64,000 bases of DNA, from positions 1 to 64,000 of the forward strand of contig CAUYLG010076886.1 in assembly GCA_963573385.1 (NCBI GenBank). The letters run 5' to 3'. The notes beneath the pieces are model-generated. The model saw only the letters and a program-made list of their open reading frames with translations. It had not been told where the DNA came from and searched no databases. This document shows, one piece after another, positions 62,591 through 64,000 of this stretch (its first letter is position 1; each line of letters opens with the position of its first letter). The stretch comes from Cacajao melanocephalus (lineage: Eukaryota; Chordata; Mammalia; Primates; Pitheciidae). The position numbers and the translations under genes are program-made.

Positions 62591-63269
62591 AAAAGATTCA
62601 GATAGATTTGCTTGTAGGCAAACAACTTCTCTAGGGAAGTGAGGAAAGTTTCATTGTGTCGTAGCGCAGCAGAGACCATGTACGATCTGAAGGAATTTTT
62701 GAACCTGGGCACCCCCTCAGCGTTGTTGGTAAGGCCAAAGGGATGGGTGTTTATACCCTGAACAGCCCAGTCTTTGTACGAGGTTGCCCTGGGTTGGTGT
62801 GACCTTGAGGAGACTGTAGCTCTCTTTGGCCATCAGATATTCCCATGGAGGAACACAACTGACAGCTGTTAGCTGCCAACACTCAAGTCAAGGAGGCAAT
62901 CAGCAACTAGCCGGGAAGGCAGTGTGCTGTAGCATCTACGACAGTTCCACTGGCTTCATAAAATTAAATGCACCAAAAATGGTAGAAATACTATATCTGT
63001 ATGCTGAAGGGAATAACCAGACACAGACAAAAACCGAGAATTGAGTAGAAACTGGAAAGAAGAAAAGTTGATTCTTTGAAAAGAGCAGAAGAAAAACATA
63101 ATGAAAAGAATCTTCTTCTACCCTATACATATATATTTAAAAAATCCAAAATGTACAAGGTGGGAACCAAATGCATAATCATTTCCTCTATATGTTAGGA
63201 ACATTGAGGAGGTTTTAAGATTATATAGTACTTAATTATATACCAATACATTTGAAAATAACCTGCAAT
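62591..63269. other. Unassigned, relatively CpG-rich segment
   Basis: At 62650-62950 several CpGs occur close together (GTGTCGTAGCGCAGCAGAGA, GTACGATCTGAAGG, TCAGCGTTGTTGGTAAGGC, GTACGAGGTTGCCC, TAGCCGGGAAGGC, CTACGACAG). No frame longer than 72 codons and no recognised repeat. It could be a decayed LTR-element internal part. Confidence 0.4.
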
Positions 63270-63760
63270 TTAATTTTTCAGTGTGGAGGTCATTGGTCAT
63301 ATTGATAAGAGCAGTTTTAGTGAAGTGGTGAGAAATCCTGATTTGAAGGCATTTAGAGATGATTAGAAGGAGAGGAAGTGGAGTTAAAACAATGCTTTAG
63401 ATAATTTTGTGGGCATAGGGGAAATAGTGAACTTGAACAGTAGCTGGAAAAATAAATAGGTCGAAAGAAGTATATTTTAAGATGGCAGAAATAGCATCAT
63501 ATTTGTGTACTGATGGGAATAATCTGATGGAAATAAGAAACTGATGCAAAAGAACAGTACAGAAATTGTTAGAAAGATGTTCCTTATTTTTTCTTTTAAA
63601 AATTAGCTTTCTGAAGTTGAATAGAAATATTCCTGTCAAGGTAAAAAGAGATAGCAACTGAGTGCAGGAGCACAAGATCGGCTTCAGATGGAAGCATGAA
63701 TAGTCATCTACAACACCACCTAGAGTGTTCTGGTGCATACACTGGCCACTGAGGAAATGT
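63270..63760 (-). mobile_element. L2 ORF2 RT fragment, antisense
   Basis: GTGGAGGTCATTGGTCATAT, TTGATAAGAGCAGTTTTAGT, GATGGCAGAAATAGCATCAT, TACTGATGGGAATAATCTGA follow reversed L2 RT coding DNA. A 113-codon minus-strand open frame (63397-63738) overlaps it and keeps scattered L2-like strings across shifting frames, but is not an intact domain. Confidence 0.75.
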
Positions 63761-64000
63761 GCTGTGAAGTTCTTTGGAAATTTTCTTCTGATTCTGTATT
63801 AATAGATAAGACAACTAAAGAAGTAAATTCACTCCAAGTTGTTCTACGATTTAAATGTAATTTAAGGTAAAATTAACAGTTTCGGGAGGATTTAACCCCC
63901 TGATTCTAAATTTGCTTGACAAAGCAAATATAAGCTAATTTTGAAAAAGAGAAAGGTGTGTGTGAGGGCTACTACCATATAGCAATGTCTGTTTTTTGTC
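63761..64000. other. Unassigned non-coding sequence
   Basis: AT-rich end of the window; nothing recognised. Confidence 0.5.

Overview
This window is primate, almost certainly human, chromosomal DNA. Sense and antisense Alu copies of the J and S types, FLAM-like Alu monomers, primate L1 3' ends (L1PA/L1PB type), THE1/MST LTRs, an Hsmar2-like mariner, MER58-like and Tigger-like DNA transposons and many decayed MIR and L2 copies are all read directly from the bases. Base composition is AT-rich and CpG-poor. I find no intact protein-coding gene, tRNA, rRNA or CRISPR array. Every open frame is short (139 codons or fewer), and none that I examined has a credible protein behind it; many lie inside repeats or low-complexity tracts. 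The window is best described as intergenic or deep intronic sequence. I cannot name the chromosome.

Layout. 1-5 kb: mostly unassigned sequence with a 38-base A run, pyrimidine tracts and weak MIR/L2 traces. 5-6.3 kb: an antisense Alu monomer, a MIR trace and a reversed MLT1 LTR. 6.5-13.2 kb: one old sense L1 (L1ME type), readable from the ORF1 region to the 3' UTR and split by an MLT1 LTR, a Tigger-like MITE and an Hsmar2-like mariner with a broken transposase. 13.2-19 kb: mostly unassigned, with a candidate minus-strand exon at 16.65-16.71 kb beside a purine-rich tract and a small GC-box/ETS-like patch. 19-24.6 kb: AluJ, a 5'-truncated L1P with an exact 11-bp target duplication, AluS and two L2 pieces. 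24.9-29.1 kb: old L1 ORF2 pieces, one interrupted by an L1MA 3' end with an exact 13-bp target duplication. 29.0-30.2 kb: a 123-bp, about 97% identical inverted repeat beside a TG microsatellite. 30-35.5 kb: LTR-like, L1 3' UTR and Alu pieces. 35-45 kb: long unassigned stretches with a reversed L1P, a MIR, an AluJ, a near-perfect hairpin at 41.8 kb and a 54-bp direct repeat. 45-50.8 kb: MER58-like MITE, L1PB with a 13-bp target duplication, L2, MIR, two AluS copies, a second Tigger-like MITE and a hAT-like MITE. 51-64 kb: MST/THE1 LTRs in both orientations, AluJ pieces, an L1MA split by an AluJ, a long L2, an antisense L1M split by a Tigger element and an Alu monomer, and a terminal L2 fragment.

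There are no operons or pathways to describe. The readable biology is the history of insertions (which element sits inside which) plus a few local rearrangements. I do not see a novel genetic system. The most useful leads are the young inverted duplication inside old L1 sequence at 29-30 kb, the miRNA-precursor-like hairpin at 41.76-41.84 kb, the short direct repeat at 41.6/43.4 kb and the candidate exon at 16.65 kb. Subfamily names come from recognition, not from alignment, and should be read as group-level assignments.
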